Positions 1 to 11,947 of a stretch of DNA of 64,000 bases are shown piece by piece. This stretch comes from Porphyra umbilicalis (taxonomy: Eukaryota > Rhodophyta > Bangiophyceae > Bangiales > Bangiaceae), in NCBI GenBank assembly GCA_002049455.2, contig KV918861.1, positions 62,001 to 126,000 of the forward strand, read 5' to 3'. Position 1 is the first letter of the stretch. Each line of letters starts with the position of its first letter. The translations under genes and the position numbers were made by a program. The notes below the pieces were generated by a model. That model was given only the letters and a program-made list of their open reading frames with translations. It was not told the origin of the DNA and did no database searches.

Positions 1-9
1 GCACAGGCC

Positions 10-726
10 ATGCTGAAGAAAATCTTCGAAGGAACTGCGAGCCCTGGAAGAAATGGAAGCGCCGTCGACTCGCCCGAACACGATTGCCTCTCATGGCTGG
101 CCCCATCTGGACAACTCGAAGGACCCAACAAAGACTGTACTCGCCCCCTCCGCGCTGTCATGACTAAAGCTATTGAGAAGTATGCGAACCAGATTGACTA
201 TGGTGCCAACGGCTGGTCAAACAATCGTCGTGGCGTGAAGCAGGCCCTGAAAAAGGGCCTACGTACCCGCTGCAATAGACGGCGTACCTCGGGTCGGCTG
301 CTGGCGTACCGCACCCTTGGAGTTTACATGGATGATGACGTGAACGAGGCCTCCATGGAGCGTGTCGTCGTCGCTGCCGACGCCGCAGATGTCCTCGCCG
401 CTGGCGCACTGGCCATGACCTCAGACGTGGGGTATCGATTGAAGCTCAAAGATGGGGACCACGGAATGGAGCGAGCGCTTGACATGAACGGAGCGGCGGC
501 GACTATCATAGCCGAGCTGTTGTTTCTGGACCCGAGTGAAATATGGAGCTCCGTGCGAGCAGCCGGAGCTGCCTGCCTGAAAGCCTATGTGGACACCGCA
601 AAGTACCCGAAGTTCTTGCGCCCAGAGAGCACGGAGGCTCGCAAGGGCGTGATCCGGTGCATGCGTGACGAGTTGAAGGACCTCAAGGCTGGCGATATCA
701 ATCTATCGGATGAGGAAGGTGACTAG
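10..726 (+). CDS. Hypothetical protein, possibly 5'-partial
   Basis: A 238-residue ORF that begins with ATG at 10. The frame is also open through the nine bases before it, so the true start may lie outside the window. The protein has a basic N-terminal half (a KQALKKGLRTRCNRRR stretch near residue 78). Its helical, alanine-rich middle has no transmembrane segment, and it ends in a short acidic tail (LSDEEGD). No family was recognised. The tail resembles the acidic end of the Cys/His-rich protein encoded at 3794-5565, but this is too little to claim relationship. GC at third positions is lower than in the 28-51 kb gene island, as for the accessory genes around it. The reading frame is the only evidence that it is a gene. 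Confidence 0.4.
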   Translation: MLKKIFEGTASPGRNGSAVDSPEHDCLSWLAPSGQLEGPNKDCTRPLRAVMTKAIEKYANQIDYGANGWSNNRRGVKQALKKGLRTRCNRRRTSGRLLAYRTLGVYMDDDVNEASMERVVVAADAADVLAAGALAMTSDVGYRLKLKDGDHGMERALDMNGAAATIIAELLFLDPSEIWSSVRAAGAACLKAYVDTAKYPKFLRPESTEARKGVIRCMRDELKDLKAGDINLSDEEGD

Positions 727-3700
727 CGTACAAGCACGACTTGCAACAGCACAGTCTTCCCTTCTCACCACGTCGGTAAGAGATGGGGTTGCACTGAACA
801 CGAGCTGGCTTTGAGGTCATCCCATGACCCGATGTTTTGCGGACGACACCCCGATGCCGGCGTTAGCGACTGCAGCGCTGTTCGTGGAGACTTTTTTATG
901 CCTGACTTTCTTTGTTTGTCAAAATATTTCTCCATGGGTTGATTTTGGTTTTATTCTGTGCTTCTTCTGTTGCCTTTTCCCGCATCTTTTTATTTAAAAA
1001 AGTCGCACGTATAATACAGGAGATAAAAATGAGGTCATGATGGCTGCGCATACAGGGTACGGTCTGACGACGAGTAAATGGGGTCGTTCTGGAGACTGTT
1101 CTGACGACAATTTCAGATCTGTACGTGCAGATAATACTGAGGCCGTCACTCGAGGCATTCCAAGCAGCGATCCGACGGATAATCCCTTTTCTTAGGGAGA
1201 GGACCGCTCTGACGGTTGCATCTCGCTTCATTCCACGTTCTGATGCCATGTAGGCATGCGAGATCATCTCTCTCTCTATCTCTCGTGTCAAGCCCAGTAT
1301 AAGCACCGGACCACGTCTCCGGAAGGGCGGGCATCTGATCGGTATCCTTGTCCCTCAAACAGGCGCTTCGATTGTCCTTGGGGGCCGCGTCGACCGATGC
1401 GCCTGCTTTTTCCTCAGGTACATGACACAGGATGGATGTGGTTTTAAATCTGGACCAGTCCGAAGGATGTAAAGAGGTGCTGTGTCAGGGTTTATTCTGT
1501 TGGGCGGTCATGCATCCATGCCATGGGATGCGCCGCGAAACTAACTTGCAAACAATCTTGAAGACAGTCCTCGATCAGATCCCAGGTCGTTCCACCATCG
1601 AAGACCATGGCAATCCTAGGATCGGACAAGTAAACCTCCGCGGCGTATCAGCCGGATTATCCCAACGGCCCGCGAAGATAATCCCTGAGATAATCCCACA
1701 CCGATCCTGGTACTTTCCCAGAGATATGCCGACGAACTCGATGCTATCGAATCCTGATAACTCCTCCTTATTTCTTTCAGAAGAAAGGATCTCAACATAT
1801 ACCGTGAACTTCATACCACCACGCAGTGCGACTGCCTCTTCCACAAACAAAATGTCTGCCCATTCTGGCAACAGCGTAAACAAAAACCTTTTGACACTCC
1901 GGCCGTTCAGAACAATGCCCATCGTGGAAACTGACATATCACTCATGCGTTTGTGTATTCTGGTGCGAGTGCTTTTAACATGTATTGAACCGGGGGATTG
2001 CGAGTTCGGGACGTGCTGTGTTAAGACGATGGGGGACGAGATTGCCTCCGAGCTGAGAACAAATATACTGCGCGTGAAGGAGACCCAATCATTAATAAAT
2101 CGGGACTGGGTGCGTCCTTGACTGGACGGTATTCTCGATGTGCGAGCCGACGCATGTTTACCCAGTTCCCATCCTCTGCGCCGGGCAGCAGCGTGTCCGT
2201 CGCACGACTACCAAGTCACATTGAAGCTCCCTCTGCACACGCTTCGTGGCCCAGGAGCGACGCTCCATTGGCAGGTCTTGCTCTCTGATCGGTTTCGGCA
2301 GACCCTCCTCACGATGGAACTCTAAGAAGTCCAGGCTATCATCTACGATCGAGTACTTGAGGCAGGAATCCAGATCAATCTTGCGCGCTCGTTCACTCAT
2401 TTTATGACGACGATGCTCAAGATGATTGTACTCCGACGCCAGGACCGTCCTGAGCACGATCCCCAGGATGACCTTACTCCCACATCAGGACAGTTCTCAG
2501 CGCGATACGCAGAACGATCAGAACCAGCGATTCGGAATGATTCTTCAAGACCATGTGGCAGCAACTTCGCCGGACAATTGCCGAATCTGCAGGTGCTGGT
2601 GTCAGGATGATTCCCACTGAATATCGGTGCAGATGGTCTTCGAGCACTTCTGAACTCCACTGCGGGCTCTGGCTCCAAGATCAACAAAAAGTGGGCCTAG
2701 TTTGATCGCATGATCAGCGTGCGACAGTTCTGCGAACCGTCGGTGGGCGTGTTTGAACCTTGCAGTTCTCAGTTTTAAGGAATCGGGGACAAAACGCTGT
2801 GCAGAGATTATGGCAGATCCCTGTTCTTTGGACCCCCCCTGGCAGCACATTTGCGGGAAACGCGTTTCACCCCCCGCCGTGGCACCGTCAGGGCAGGCAT
2901 GATTTGGGATTTGGCCGCGTTTGCTGACAGCAGGTGCACTCACGAGGCGAAAGGTCGCGACATCAGAAACCGAGCACGCGACGCCGAGAGATCAATCGCG
3001 GAGAGACCGGACATCTGTGGACCGATGTTCCATTAGTCTGGCTCAAGGCCGCTAATCGTGCCTCGCGGGCCGCTCCGATTGGAAACGTGCTCCACTTCGT
3101 GTCGCTTCCCCCTAACCGGGCCAGCGAATCCTTAAGCGAGACCCCCGACAGAGGGCCTCAGGCGAGGTCCTCCGATTTCATTTACTTTCCGGTCCCGAAT
3201 GTGGGGCCTCCGACCCTGCATTTTTGGAAACGTGCTCCACATCGTGTTCCTCGCGGTGGGGTGCAAACGGTATGAGCCGTTGTGCAAAGCTGAGAAAGGT
3301 GGGCTACAAGGAAATTGCATTGTCGTGTGATCGCTGGTGCCTGGATCTGCGGGCTTGCGACTGGACCAGCAGTCACCGAGGGTCGTCGACAAACGGAGCG
3401 GGGCACATGTGTTGGCGCACAGGCCGTCCCGATCTGGGCTTTCTTGCGGACAGCGTTATGGTCTGTGCGTGTGATTGCGGTAAGTCCTACACATGTTGTA
3501 GCCCCTGCCAAAGCGCCTCCTCCGCCGCACTCTCCCTCCTTGCGTCCTCTTCCACTGCGCTCCCGTCGTGTTTCTCGACGTCTTTCTTTCTTGCAGGCCG
3601 AGGACCTGTGCTGCCGTGCGGACGGGTAAGCTGCCCAGCGCATGATGTGCGCGCGCTGATCCCTGTCTGCCTGAGCCGCCACGTCGTGCACGGTGGTGTC

Positions 3701-3793
3701 GTACGGAGCGCGGTGTCTCAGACTCGCCTGCTTTTTCGTGGGCGGTGTTTCGTCGGGGTTCGGCTTGGCCAGTACGTTCGAGTGTCTCGGGAA
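727..3793. other. Region without a supported gene, lower GC
   Basis: About 3 kb of clearly lower GC than the gene island. Overlapping short ORFs occur on both strands. The one that reads most like protein is on the minus strand at 1575-1946 (123 residues, normal composition, VEEAVALRGGMKFTVYVEIL in its middle), but it matches no family I recognise. A pyrimidine microsatellite of TCTCTCTCTATCTCTC type sits near 1270. A 20-base word, GGAAACGTGCTCCACTTCGT and its near copy, recurs at about 3080 and 3227. The stretch looks like decayed mobile DNA. Confidence 0.35.
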
Positions 3794-5565
3794 ATGACGG
3801 AGCGGTGCCTTCTATGCAACTTTGACTTGGGTGTGAACGCGAATGGGGTGCAGCGCACGGGGTCACACACGCAGCGCACGTGCAGCCTCAAATCTATGCC
3901 TTGTCGTCACGCACTTCCAGTCGGGCACCCTTTTCGCAAAGACGGGACCTGCTTCGAGGTGGACTGTTGCCACCACACTAAGTGCACCAAGTGTCCCGTC
4001 GTTGGGCACCATGTCAGCACCCTCGTGCTGGCACCGGATCGCTTCCAGATGGACAACAAGACGGGCAACGTGACGCGTCGGCGGACGGCGCCACCGCTTA
4101 GCAGCTCTGATTTCGTTTGCTCCCTTGTCACTGACGCTGTTGTCGCTGAGTGGGTGCGTGCCCACCATGCTGCTTGCTGGGCGGACTGGCGGCAGTCCCA
4201 GGAGGCGGCTGCCGCAGCTGCCGACATCGTCGCCAACATCTACCAATCGGGGATGCGTACGGTCGCGGCGGCCGACTTGATGGCGGGGACCGGCATCGTT
4301 GCCGCGTCGAACAACGTGGATAACCGGCCAGTTTTTCAGGCGAGGGCGATTGCGCTGGAAGATCCCGACCAGACGGCCGTCGAGGCGGCTCTGGCCGCCG
4401 CTGCTTCGGCCACGACGGCAGTGGCGGGGGGCGGGGTGGGGCGTGGGGTTCGACCGGGGAGTGGTGCTGCGGGCAGCGGCGGGCGTGGTTGGGCCGCTCT
4501 TAGTCACGTTGATGGCCGTGGTCGCACTCCTCGTGGTGGTGGCTCAGGGGGGGCCGCTGATTCCGAGTCGACCATCGGGTCCGCTGACAGGGGCGTCGGA
4601 AATGCCGCGGGCTCTTTTGACATGGCTGTCGCAGCCGGGAGTGGGACGAGCCGTGGTGTTCGTGCTGCTGAGGAGACACCCGGCAGGCGCAATGTTCGAG
4701 CGCGCTCAATGAATTCGTTGGATTTGCCCTCGGGCGTCGATCGACGGGCATCGACGACGGGAACTGGTGGAGGAGGGGGGGGCGGGTGGGCTCGCGCGAG
4801 GCGTATCCACACACGGAGAATGCGGCGCGTGTGGGTGGCCCGAGTGACCTCCCAGCCCTGTCCGCCGCGCAGATGGCGCGTGCGCACGTGACACTGATGC
4901 AGTCGTACGCCCTCCGTGCCGCCGACTCCGTGTCGCGCCTGACGGCCACTGGCTCTGGGTCGACGGAGCCGGTGGCGGTAGCGGCGGCAGCGCGGGCTCC
5001 AGCGGCGGAGACTGGAGGTCCCGCAGCGGCCGTGGCTGTTGTGGCAATCCCTCTTCACTTGACGTCGAAGACGGGGGAGCGAGAGAAGTTTTCGGCGGTT
5101 TCGGTGTTTGACTGCCCGGCTGTGAGCCGGATGACGTCGACGCAGCTGGCGTCCGCGGCGGTCAAGGGCGCTCTGAAGTCCCACGCCGTCAACTTTCCCT
5201 CCAGGGAAGGCGAGTTTATCGGCGGTGCGGAGGACCACTTGCTTACCGGGTCGAGCATCACATGCGGGGGGGTATCGCCTGCGGACGTGGCCGAGCAGCT
5301 TGTCTCGCGCCGTGTGGACCGGTCAAAATCCAACCTCATGCGGCTCGTTGCCTCGTGGTGCCAGAAGCTCGTGACAGAGAATATAGTGGCAGCGGCAGCG
5401 CTCGGTCATACAGGTGTGAATGAGGGGGCAGACGGGGAGGCGGACGGTGACGCGGATGCCCGGAACGAAACGGCTGGTGCAGCCGATCCGTCCCACAGTC
5501 GTGGTTGCGGACACTGCGGGATTTCTGTGAGCGATGACGAAGAGGGGGAAGAGAACGACTACTAG
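3794..5565 (+). CDS. Cys/His-rich protein, unknown function, frame break at a G run
   Basis: The start chosen is ATG at 3794, because the Cys/His-rich block begins there with MTERCLLC. The block runs over about 95 residues in the order C-x2-C, H, C, CRHALPV, PF, C, C, C-x2-C, GHH. The same order recurs at 15608-15892, which supports both as coding. The block probably binds zinc. After it come a helical alanine-rich segment and a Gly/Ser-rich linker. The frame changes at an 8-G run (4775-4782) and continues to the TAG at 5563. The second part is helical and ends in an acidic tail (SDDEEGEEND). Joined, the product is about 590 residues. The break could be a run-length error or a real mutation. 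The family is unknown; a role in a mobile element is possible given the surrounding repeats. Confidence 0.5.
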
Positions 5566-5639
5566 TGACTTATGCCTTTATTGCACATACATAAACTATG
5601 CATACATAGTGCATGTCCGTTTTTTACACACGGACACGC

Positions 5640-6930
5640 GACGCCGCCGTCGTCCATACGGAGTCGCAGTTGGCGGCCGTCCAAACGTCGTGCACGAAGT
5701 TGGACAGGTTTCCCCCGCGGCGCCTCCGCGGCAACACGGCGACGCAGTTGGTGAACGCCCCGTCGTCGGCGACGGCGTCGGGCATCACGACCGACGCACA
5801 GATGGTGCGGATGCAGGTGGGGACATTGCGCGTGACCGCGTCGCTGGCGCCGACCCGAGGTAGGGAGCGCGTCGCGGAAGTGCTTGGTCGAGGCAGCCGT
5901 TGCACACGCCGCTGACACGAAGAGCCAGTTGGGGCACGTCCCGTCGTCTACGACGGCGTCGGGAATCCCGACAGACGCGCAGGTGGTGCACATGCAGGTG
6001 GGGATGTTGTGTGTGACGGCATCGCCGGCGCCGACGCGGAGTCGGGAGCGTGTCGCCCAAGCAGTTGGTCGTGTGGCGACCGTTGTGCACGCCGCTGACA
6101 CGACGAGCCAGTTGGTGCACGTCCCGTCGTCGGCGACGGCGTCGGGCATCACGACCGACGCGCAGGTGGTGCAGATGCAGGTGGGGACGTTGTATGTGAC
6201 GGCGTCGCCGGCGCCAACGCGGAGTCGGGAGCGTGTCGCGCAAGCGGCTGGTTTTGTGGCGGCTGTTGTGAACGCCGCTGACACGATAAGCCAGTTGGTG
6301 CAGGTCCTGTCGTGGGCGACGGCGTCGGGCATCACGACCGACGCGCAGGTGGTGCAGATGCAGGTGGGGATGTTGCGTGGGACGGCGTCGCCGGAGCCGA
6401 CGCGGAGTCGGGAGCGTGACGCGCAAGCAGTTGGTCGTGTGGCGACCGTTGTGCACGCCGCTGACACGACGAGCCAGTTGGTGCACGTCCCGTCGTCGGC
6501 GACGGCGTCGGGAATCACGACCGACGCGCAGGTGGTGCAGATACAGGTGGGGACGTTGTGTGTGACGGCGTCGCCGGCGCCAACGCGGAGTCGGGAGCGT
6601 GTCGCGCAAGCAATTGGTCGTGTGGCTACCGTTGTGCACGCCGCTGACACGAAGAGCCAGTTGGTGCGCGTCCCGTCGTCGGCGACGGCGTCGGGCATCA
6701 CGACCGACGCGCAGGTGGTGCAAATGCAGGTAGGGATGTTGCGTGGGACGGCGTCGCCGGCGCCGAGGCGGAGTCGAGATCGTGTCGCGCAAGTGGTTGG
6801 TCGTGGCGTCGCCGGCGCCGACGCGGCGCAGGGAGCGTGTCGTGCAAGCGGTTGGTCATGGCGGCGCTTTCGCCGACGCGGAGCAGGGAGCGCGGCGGGC
6901 AAGCGGTCGGGAGACGCGCGCCCTGTGGCA
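5640..6930. repeat. 183-bp tandem repeat, open on both strands
   Basis: About six copies of a unit containing GCTGACACGA-x-x-AGCCAGTTGG. Anchors at 5911, 6092, 6277, 6460 and 6643 give spacings of 181 to 185 bp, mostly 183. Since 183 is 61 codons, ORFs stay open across the array on both strands: plus 5884-6939 without an ATG start, and minus 5562-6902. The plus reading gives a Val/Ala/Thr-rich 61-residue repeat. The minus reading gives a Cys-rich repeat with PTCICTTCASVVMPDAVADD. Which strand, if either, is coding cannot be settled by eye. The first units (5640-5900) and the last one (after 6740) are diverged or truncated. Confidence 0.75.
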
Positions 6931-6939
6931 GTTATCTAG

Positions 6940-7475
6940 ATGGGAGGAAAGTTGTGGCATGAACGTTTAGCTTTCGTTGACACGGTGTGGTTATCGCGGT
7001 AATGGGGTGGTGTGGAAGGTCGGGCGTGGGGTGGGGATTGGGCTGTGACGGCCTGCAAACGACCACGGCGCCAGCGGTCGTGAACGTCTCTGGCGTTCAG
7101 TCAGAGACGGGACGGCATGTCGGGCAGGAACAAGTGGAACGAACTTGGCTTTCAAGCGGTGCAAGGGGCGCGGTGCTTGAGTCTTGGCCGGATGCGTCCG
7201 GAGCGCCCAAATTGAATGCACTGTTGATGAATGTAAATGGGACAAATATCGGATTCAAGGTCGCAAATACGCCGCTCATGTCTCATGTCACATTCAAATT
7301 GGTATGATCTGAGTGGAAGCATCAGACAGCTCCGCTGCTCTGTCAATCCCGAAGCACATCGAGCAAGCGGGCGTGCTTTGATCTGCGTGCCATCATTGTC
7401 GGTCGTTGTCAGCCGTCAGCGGTCGCGAGCATCGTGCCATTGGTCGCTGCCTCATGGCTGTCTCGGGTCCGCACG
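6940..7475. other. Intergenic, nothing recognised
   Basis: Short spacer between the 183-bp repeat array and the E(z)-like pseudogene. No gene, repeat or clear promoter element was seen. Confidence 0.3.
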
Positions 7476-10400
7476 ATGGATGCAGCGCGTCGTGGCTCTG
7501 ACGAGGCATTCGTGGACGAGTGGCAGAACGCGGAAGAACCCCTGTCTGATGTCGACTGCGACGCTGAAGAAGCCGAGCGCGTTGCTGCTGTCGCCGGCGA
7601 TGCACGCAGCATCCATCGAGTCGTTTATCGTCTGTGCGGGCGAGCAGGGCGCCGCGCGCGTCAGCGTCGCAGCGCGGAAGTTCAGGTTTCCATTGCTGTG
7701 AACCTTCAAGCAGTGTTGAGGTGTGCGCGGTATGTGGCGACGGCGGGCACGGACGCCGACGTCCGCCCGGTACCCATTGAGGCTGCCATTGATCCTTGTG
7801 GTGTGAGGTCGGGCGCCTCGGTCGTTCGGCGCGATGGTGACGCATTGCTGGTGGAGGCGAAAGGAGTGTCCCGAGGTGGCCCGAGTGGCCGTGGCGGCTC
7901 GTGTGGTGACACCGCTGGCGGGGGAAGTCCAGCTGGGGACGATGTAGTGGTTGGAGCAGCCGTCGTGGAGCTGGATGCCAGGCAGAGCAACCCCTTCCGC
8001 AAGAGGCAGCGCACGATACGGGAGTTCATGCGAGCGTCACGAGCCTCGCCGTGTGTCCCGCGCGGTGTGGAGGCGAGTCGCCACGGCGTCCCCGAACCGT
8101 CTCGCCCGTTGCCCAGTACCCTGCCCACCGGACACGGCCACGGCTCTGCTGCTGCCACGCGTGAAACTGGTGGCATTGACGCCGCTGTCATTGCTCGTGT
8201 GGCTTTCTGGTCCACAAGCGGAACGACCACTGCCGCAACTGATGCTTCACAGCGGGCGGTGCCAATTGTGGTATTGCCAGCGGCTGAGTGTCTCCCGACG
8301 GCGTCAGCGTACACGTCGATGCGGCGGTCGTGGCGACGGGTCGAGGGCGTTGCGTCTTGCAAGCACACATCTTACATCGGAGACACCGACGACGCGCATG
8401 CTGCGGCGGCGAGCATCATGGACAAGAATGGGTGGACGGCCCTCGACTGGAACAGTGACGGAAGTGACGCGTCAGACGATGAGCCTACCCACATCGGCAA
8501 TCGATACCATTCGCGTGAACAACGGACCTTCCAGATGGCCCAGCGCGCCGGCGTGTACGCAGTTGTTCACGCGCTTGGTGACTCGCCGGCGGTCCTTCCC
8601 ACCTTGAGCGAGGTGCTGGGGGAGACGCTGCCTCACATGACGCACGTGGAAAATCTCGTCTAGCGGAGGGGAGATGACCACCGACGAGCCGTTTCAGAGC
8701 GCCAGGCGCAGGCCACCCGCAGAGCCGCTCTGGAGCAGTTGACGGGTGGCGCCAGACTTGCAGTGGTGCTTGCTAGCGGCGCTGTACGGGATCAGGGCGG
8801 CCGTGTGGCTGGTTCTGCGTTTCTGACATCGAGGAGCGGCGCTCTCGAGGCACGAGTGCGAGCCGCACCGACAGCTTTTGGGGCCTCCAAGTCTGCGGCT
8901 ACGGCGTCAGCGGCCGATGTCGCAGCCGCTCGACTCCCCCCTTCGAGTCGTGTGTGGGCTCTGCGGCAAGCCGAGCTAGTTCGGCAGTCGCATACGGAGA
9001 GCGACGCGATGCGCAACGACGCAGCTGCTGTTCGGACTCTACGCACAGTCGTTCGAGGTCACGGGGCCCCTGATGCTGCCGCGAACCTGCCGTCGGTCGG
9101 CACTCTGTTCTGTGCTGGCCACGCGGCGCCAACTGCCGCCAGTGTTGTCGGACCCGCTGTAGCGGTGGCGGGCGAGGTGCAGCTGCCGCAAAGAGGACAT
9201 TTGATTCGTCTCTTGTTCCGTTTCTGCCTGCGGTACGCGTGTCGGCTGCACGGCGCGCGTGACGGCGACCCGCCAGCTGTGCAGCTTCCCCCTCGCCCGG
9301 TTGGTCTTCCTCGTGGCGCCGACGGCGCCGACGCGTACAGGAAAGCGTCGCCTCCCCGCCGCGATTGGGGCGACACGACAGTTGCCCCAGTTGCCCCATG
9401 CGCCGGCGCAGGCACACGATTCTCGTCTTTCTTCGATTGGGCGGAGGCGACGGGTCTGCACGTTGATCCGAGTTTTGATTTACGTGTTGGCTCGGCCGTC
9501 GCCGACGTGCGGCGAACAGACGTTGGACCAGATGCAGGGTGCCGCGGCCGCCCGCCGGTTTCCACTGTCATGGCCAAAAGCGTTGCTGCTGCCCCACGCG
9601 ACGGCGACTTCGCCGGGCGTTTCGTGGATGGCACCAGGCGCGCCACTGCGGGTGGTACTGGGTCACCTCAATTTAGCAATGCTGTCGGCGCCTCTGTTGG
9701 CGACGGTTCGGCCGTTGTAGCTGGTACCTCCCCGGCGATGGACGACGCAGATGCTCCACTGCCTTCGACCATTCATGCGGTGGATGTGGAAGTCGCACGA
9801 GTCGATGAAGTCTGGCAGCGGCCGTCGTTGTCTTCTCTCTGGCGTGAACGGAGTGCCCGAGTCCACCACTCGGGAATCGCAGAGGCGGCCAGTGGGTGCG
9901 TTGAGTGCCGTCTCGACCCTCGCGTGCGAGCTGTTATGCATTCCGTGCCTTCTGCTGTGGGCGGTTGGCGAGTCGACCCGGTGGGGCTGCTGCAGACGGG
10001 AGCTGACATTGTCGGTGTGCAGGACACCTGCCGCCTTGGTCGGTTTGTGGCTGGCAAGACGTGTCGCCGCGTGGCTGAGTTTTGGGCGGGTCTGGGGCTC
10101 TCTCTCCTCTGCGCGTCACCGGTGGAGCAGCCGCTGCAGGATCCTGACCTGGAAGCTGTCGGGAGCTATGAGGCGACGGCGGGGAGTGGCGCCGCCGGGT
10201 TGGACGAGGACAGCGGGGGGCCGGCAACGGCGTCGCAGTGCTCTTCTGCCCTGCATTGCTCTTTTGGCAGCTCTCGCGCCTCCCATCAGTCGGGCATGAC
10301 CAACAGCCAGGACGACCCCTGCGCGCCGGAAAAGGTGCACGTCTGCGCGCTCTGCTTTCACAGCGAGGAGTGCACAGAGGAGCGTTGTCGGTGCGCGCGC

Positions 10401-11186
10401 ACCGAGTTGGCGTGCGAGAAGTCGTTTGGGTGCGCTCCGTACCGCTGGACGGTGGGCTCGCCGTCTTTAGCAGGCCTGGGCTCAATCGGCGAGTCCCAGC
10501 ACCTGGGTCTCGCTTGTGCGGTCGTCGCATCTGGTGTGCATGTGTGCCGCCGTCGAGGTGCGACACGGATGATTGCCCGTGTTTCGCGGTCGACAGGCAG
10601 TTCGACCCCGGTGCCTGCAACACTTGTGGTGCGAATTGGCATCCAAGCACTGGGGTCGACGGTTTTCCTCACTGACCGGATAACGGCGTGCACCGTGCCT
10701 GTGCGCAGGTACTACGAGGAGCGGGGTTTCTGATTGCGGCTAACGTTGATAGCGGGGGTGTCGCTGCCGGAGGCGTTGTAGGCCGCCGTCGCTGTCGCAA
10801 CGTCCAACTACAAGTCGGTGCCCGCGGTTCGTTGCGTGCTCGGTCGCTAGGACGTTCACGGATTCGGCGTCTTCGCTGCTGAATGTGCGGCGGAAGGGGA
10901 CTTTTTTGGTGAGTAAGTCGGTGAACTCATCTCAAATGCGGAGGCGGCAGCGCGTGGGCGCGTGCACGACGCCAAGGGGGTGAGCTTCCTGTACTGCATC
11001 GCTAAGACGGTGATCATAGACGCTACACGGGTGGGCAACTGGATGAAATTCATGAACCACCGCACGACGGAGCATGCCAACGTCGAGGCGAAGCTGTTGA
11101 GCGTGTGCGGCGAGCTTAGAGTCGGGCTGTCAGCCAAGGCGCCGCTGTGTGCCGGGGAGGAGTTGTTCTTTAATTATGGATACTAG
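7476..11186 (+). pseudogene. Decayed Enhancer-of-zeste (PRC2 H3K27 methyltransferase) gene
   Basis: Pieces in three frames follow E(z)/EZH2 order. They are: an acidic N-terminal part with WTALDWN and a nearby HIGNRY (8430-8510); an MCSS-like Zn segment, LLFRFCLRYACRLHG (about 9211-9255); a SANT2-like segment, LLQTGADIVGVQDTC (about 9985-10070); CXC motifs HVCALCFHS and CEKSFGC (10339-10433) and RCDTDDCPCFAV (10545-10595); and a SET domain (10848-11186) with GVSFLYC, VIIDATRVGN, FMNHR and GEELFFNYGY just before the TAG. Breaks within aligned sequence are TGA at 10673, TAG at 10848 (LGR-stop-DVHGFG), TAA at 10914 (GE-stop-VGELI, where Tyr is expected) and at least two frame changes. A CXC ligand is lost (RQFDPGAC, where RECDP is usual) and so is one MCSS Cys. 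A functional E(z) would trimethylate H3K27 in PRC2; this copy cannot make an intact enzyme. ATG 7476 is the first Met of the N-terminal ORF and is uncertain. Confidence 0.8.
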
Positions 11187-11514
11187 GTGCCAGGGTGGGT
11201 TCAGTGACGTGTGCGTGTGCTGCTTCTCAGGGAATTACGAGGACCGGGTGCCGTCGGCCGTCGGGGAGGAGCATAAATGAGCACCTCGTGCGCGCTTCGT
11301 GTTGTGCCCCGTCCTTTGTTCTTGGACAAGGCTTTCATTGCTCCGGTGCATTGAGCGCGTCGTTCGTGCCACTGGAAACGCAGGTGAACTTGTTGCGCAA
11401 TGACAACCATACGACGCGCCTCTTTTTTATGAGCCCAGCGTGTGCGCCCGAGAGTTGACGCTAATTCCAAGACGGCCCCTATTGCATGCACAACAGGATC
11501 CTTTCTTGTGTTCG
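11187..11514. other. Intergenic, nothing recognised
   Basis: Spacer of moderate GC between the SET-domain relic and the MITE. No gene or repeat was seen. Confidence 0.3.
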
Positions 11515-11947
11515 TATTGCTGATCCCCCAATTTTGTCCTCATCGCCAGAGAACGGGAGTGCAACAGCAATGCAGGGACGTTTGTGATTGGCCAAGAGGA
11601 GCAACAGCAGTGCATGTCGGGTCTCATCTTTACAGAATGTGCCCGTACGGCCCGCCAACGCACAATCGGCGCACTCGCTTTTCTGAGATTATCTGAGAAT
11701 CCTGAAGAAAATCTCGATAACTCACTGCTCTGGGCTACTTTACCACATGAGACGACTGAGAAAGGAAAAATATCTCAAGAAAACGGAGAATCTCGATTCT
11801 GCACGGACCTGGCGGTTGAAGAGCCAATGGCGCGTCGAAGATTCGCACTCAGCAGCTGTTTGATGCTGTTCTAGACCAATGGTTGGCCTGTTTTACAAAG
11901 CAGTCCCGGTCTTGGCCGATGAGGACAAAATTGGGGGATCAGCAATA
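11515..11947. mobile_element. MITE, Tc1/mariner type, TA target duplication (copy 1)
   Basis: The left end (11515-11545) and right end (11917-11947) are perfect 31-bp inverted repeats including the TA. Inside the flanking TA the TIR begins TTGCTGATCCCCCAATTTTG and ends TCCTCATCG. TA dinucleotides at 11515-11516 and 11946-11947 fit the TA target duplication of the Tc1/mariner-IS630 superfamily. The 429-bp interior is AT-richer than its surroundings and holds no transposase, so the element is non-autonomous. A second copy lies at 53991-54394. Confidence 0.85.
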
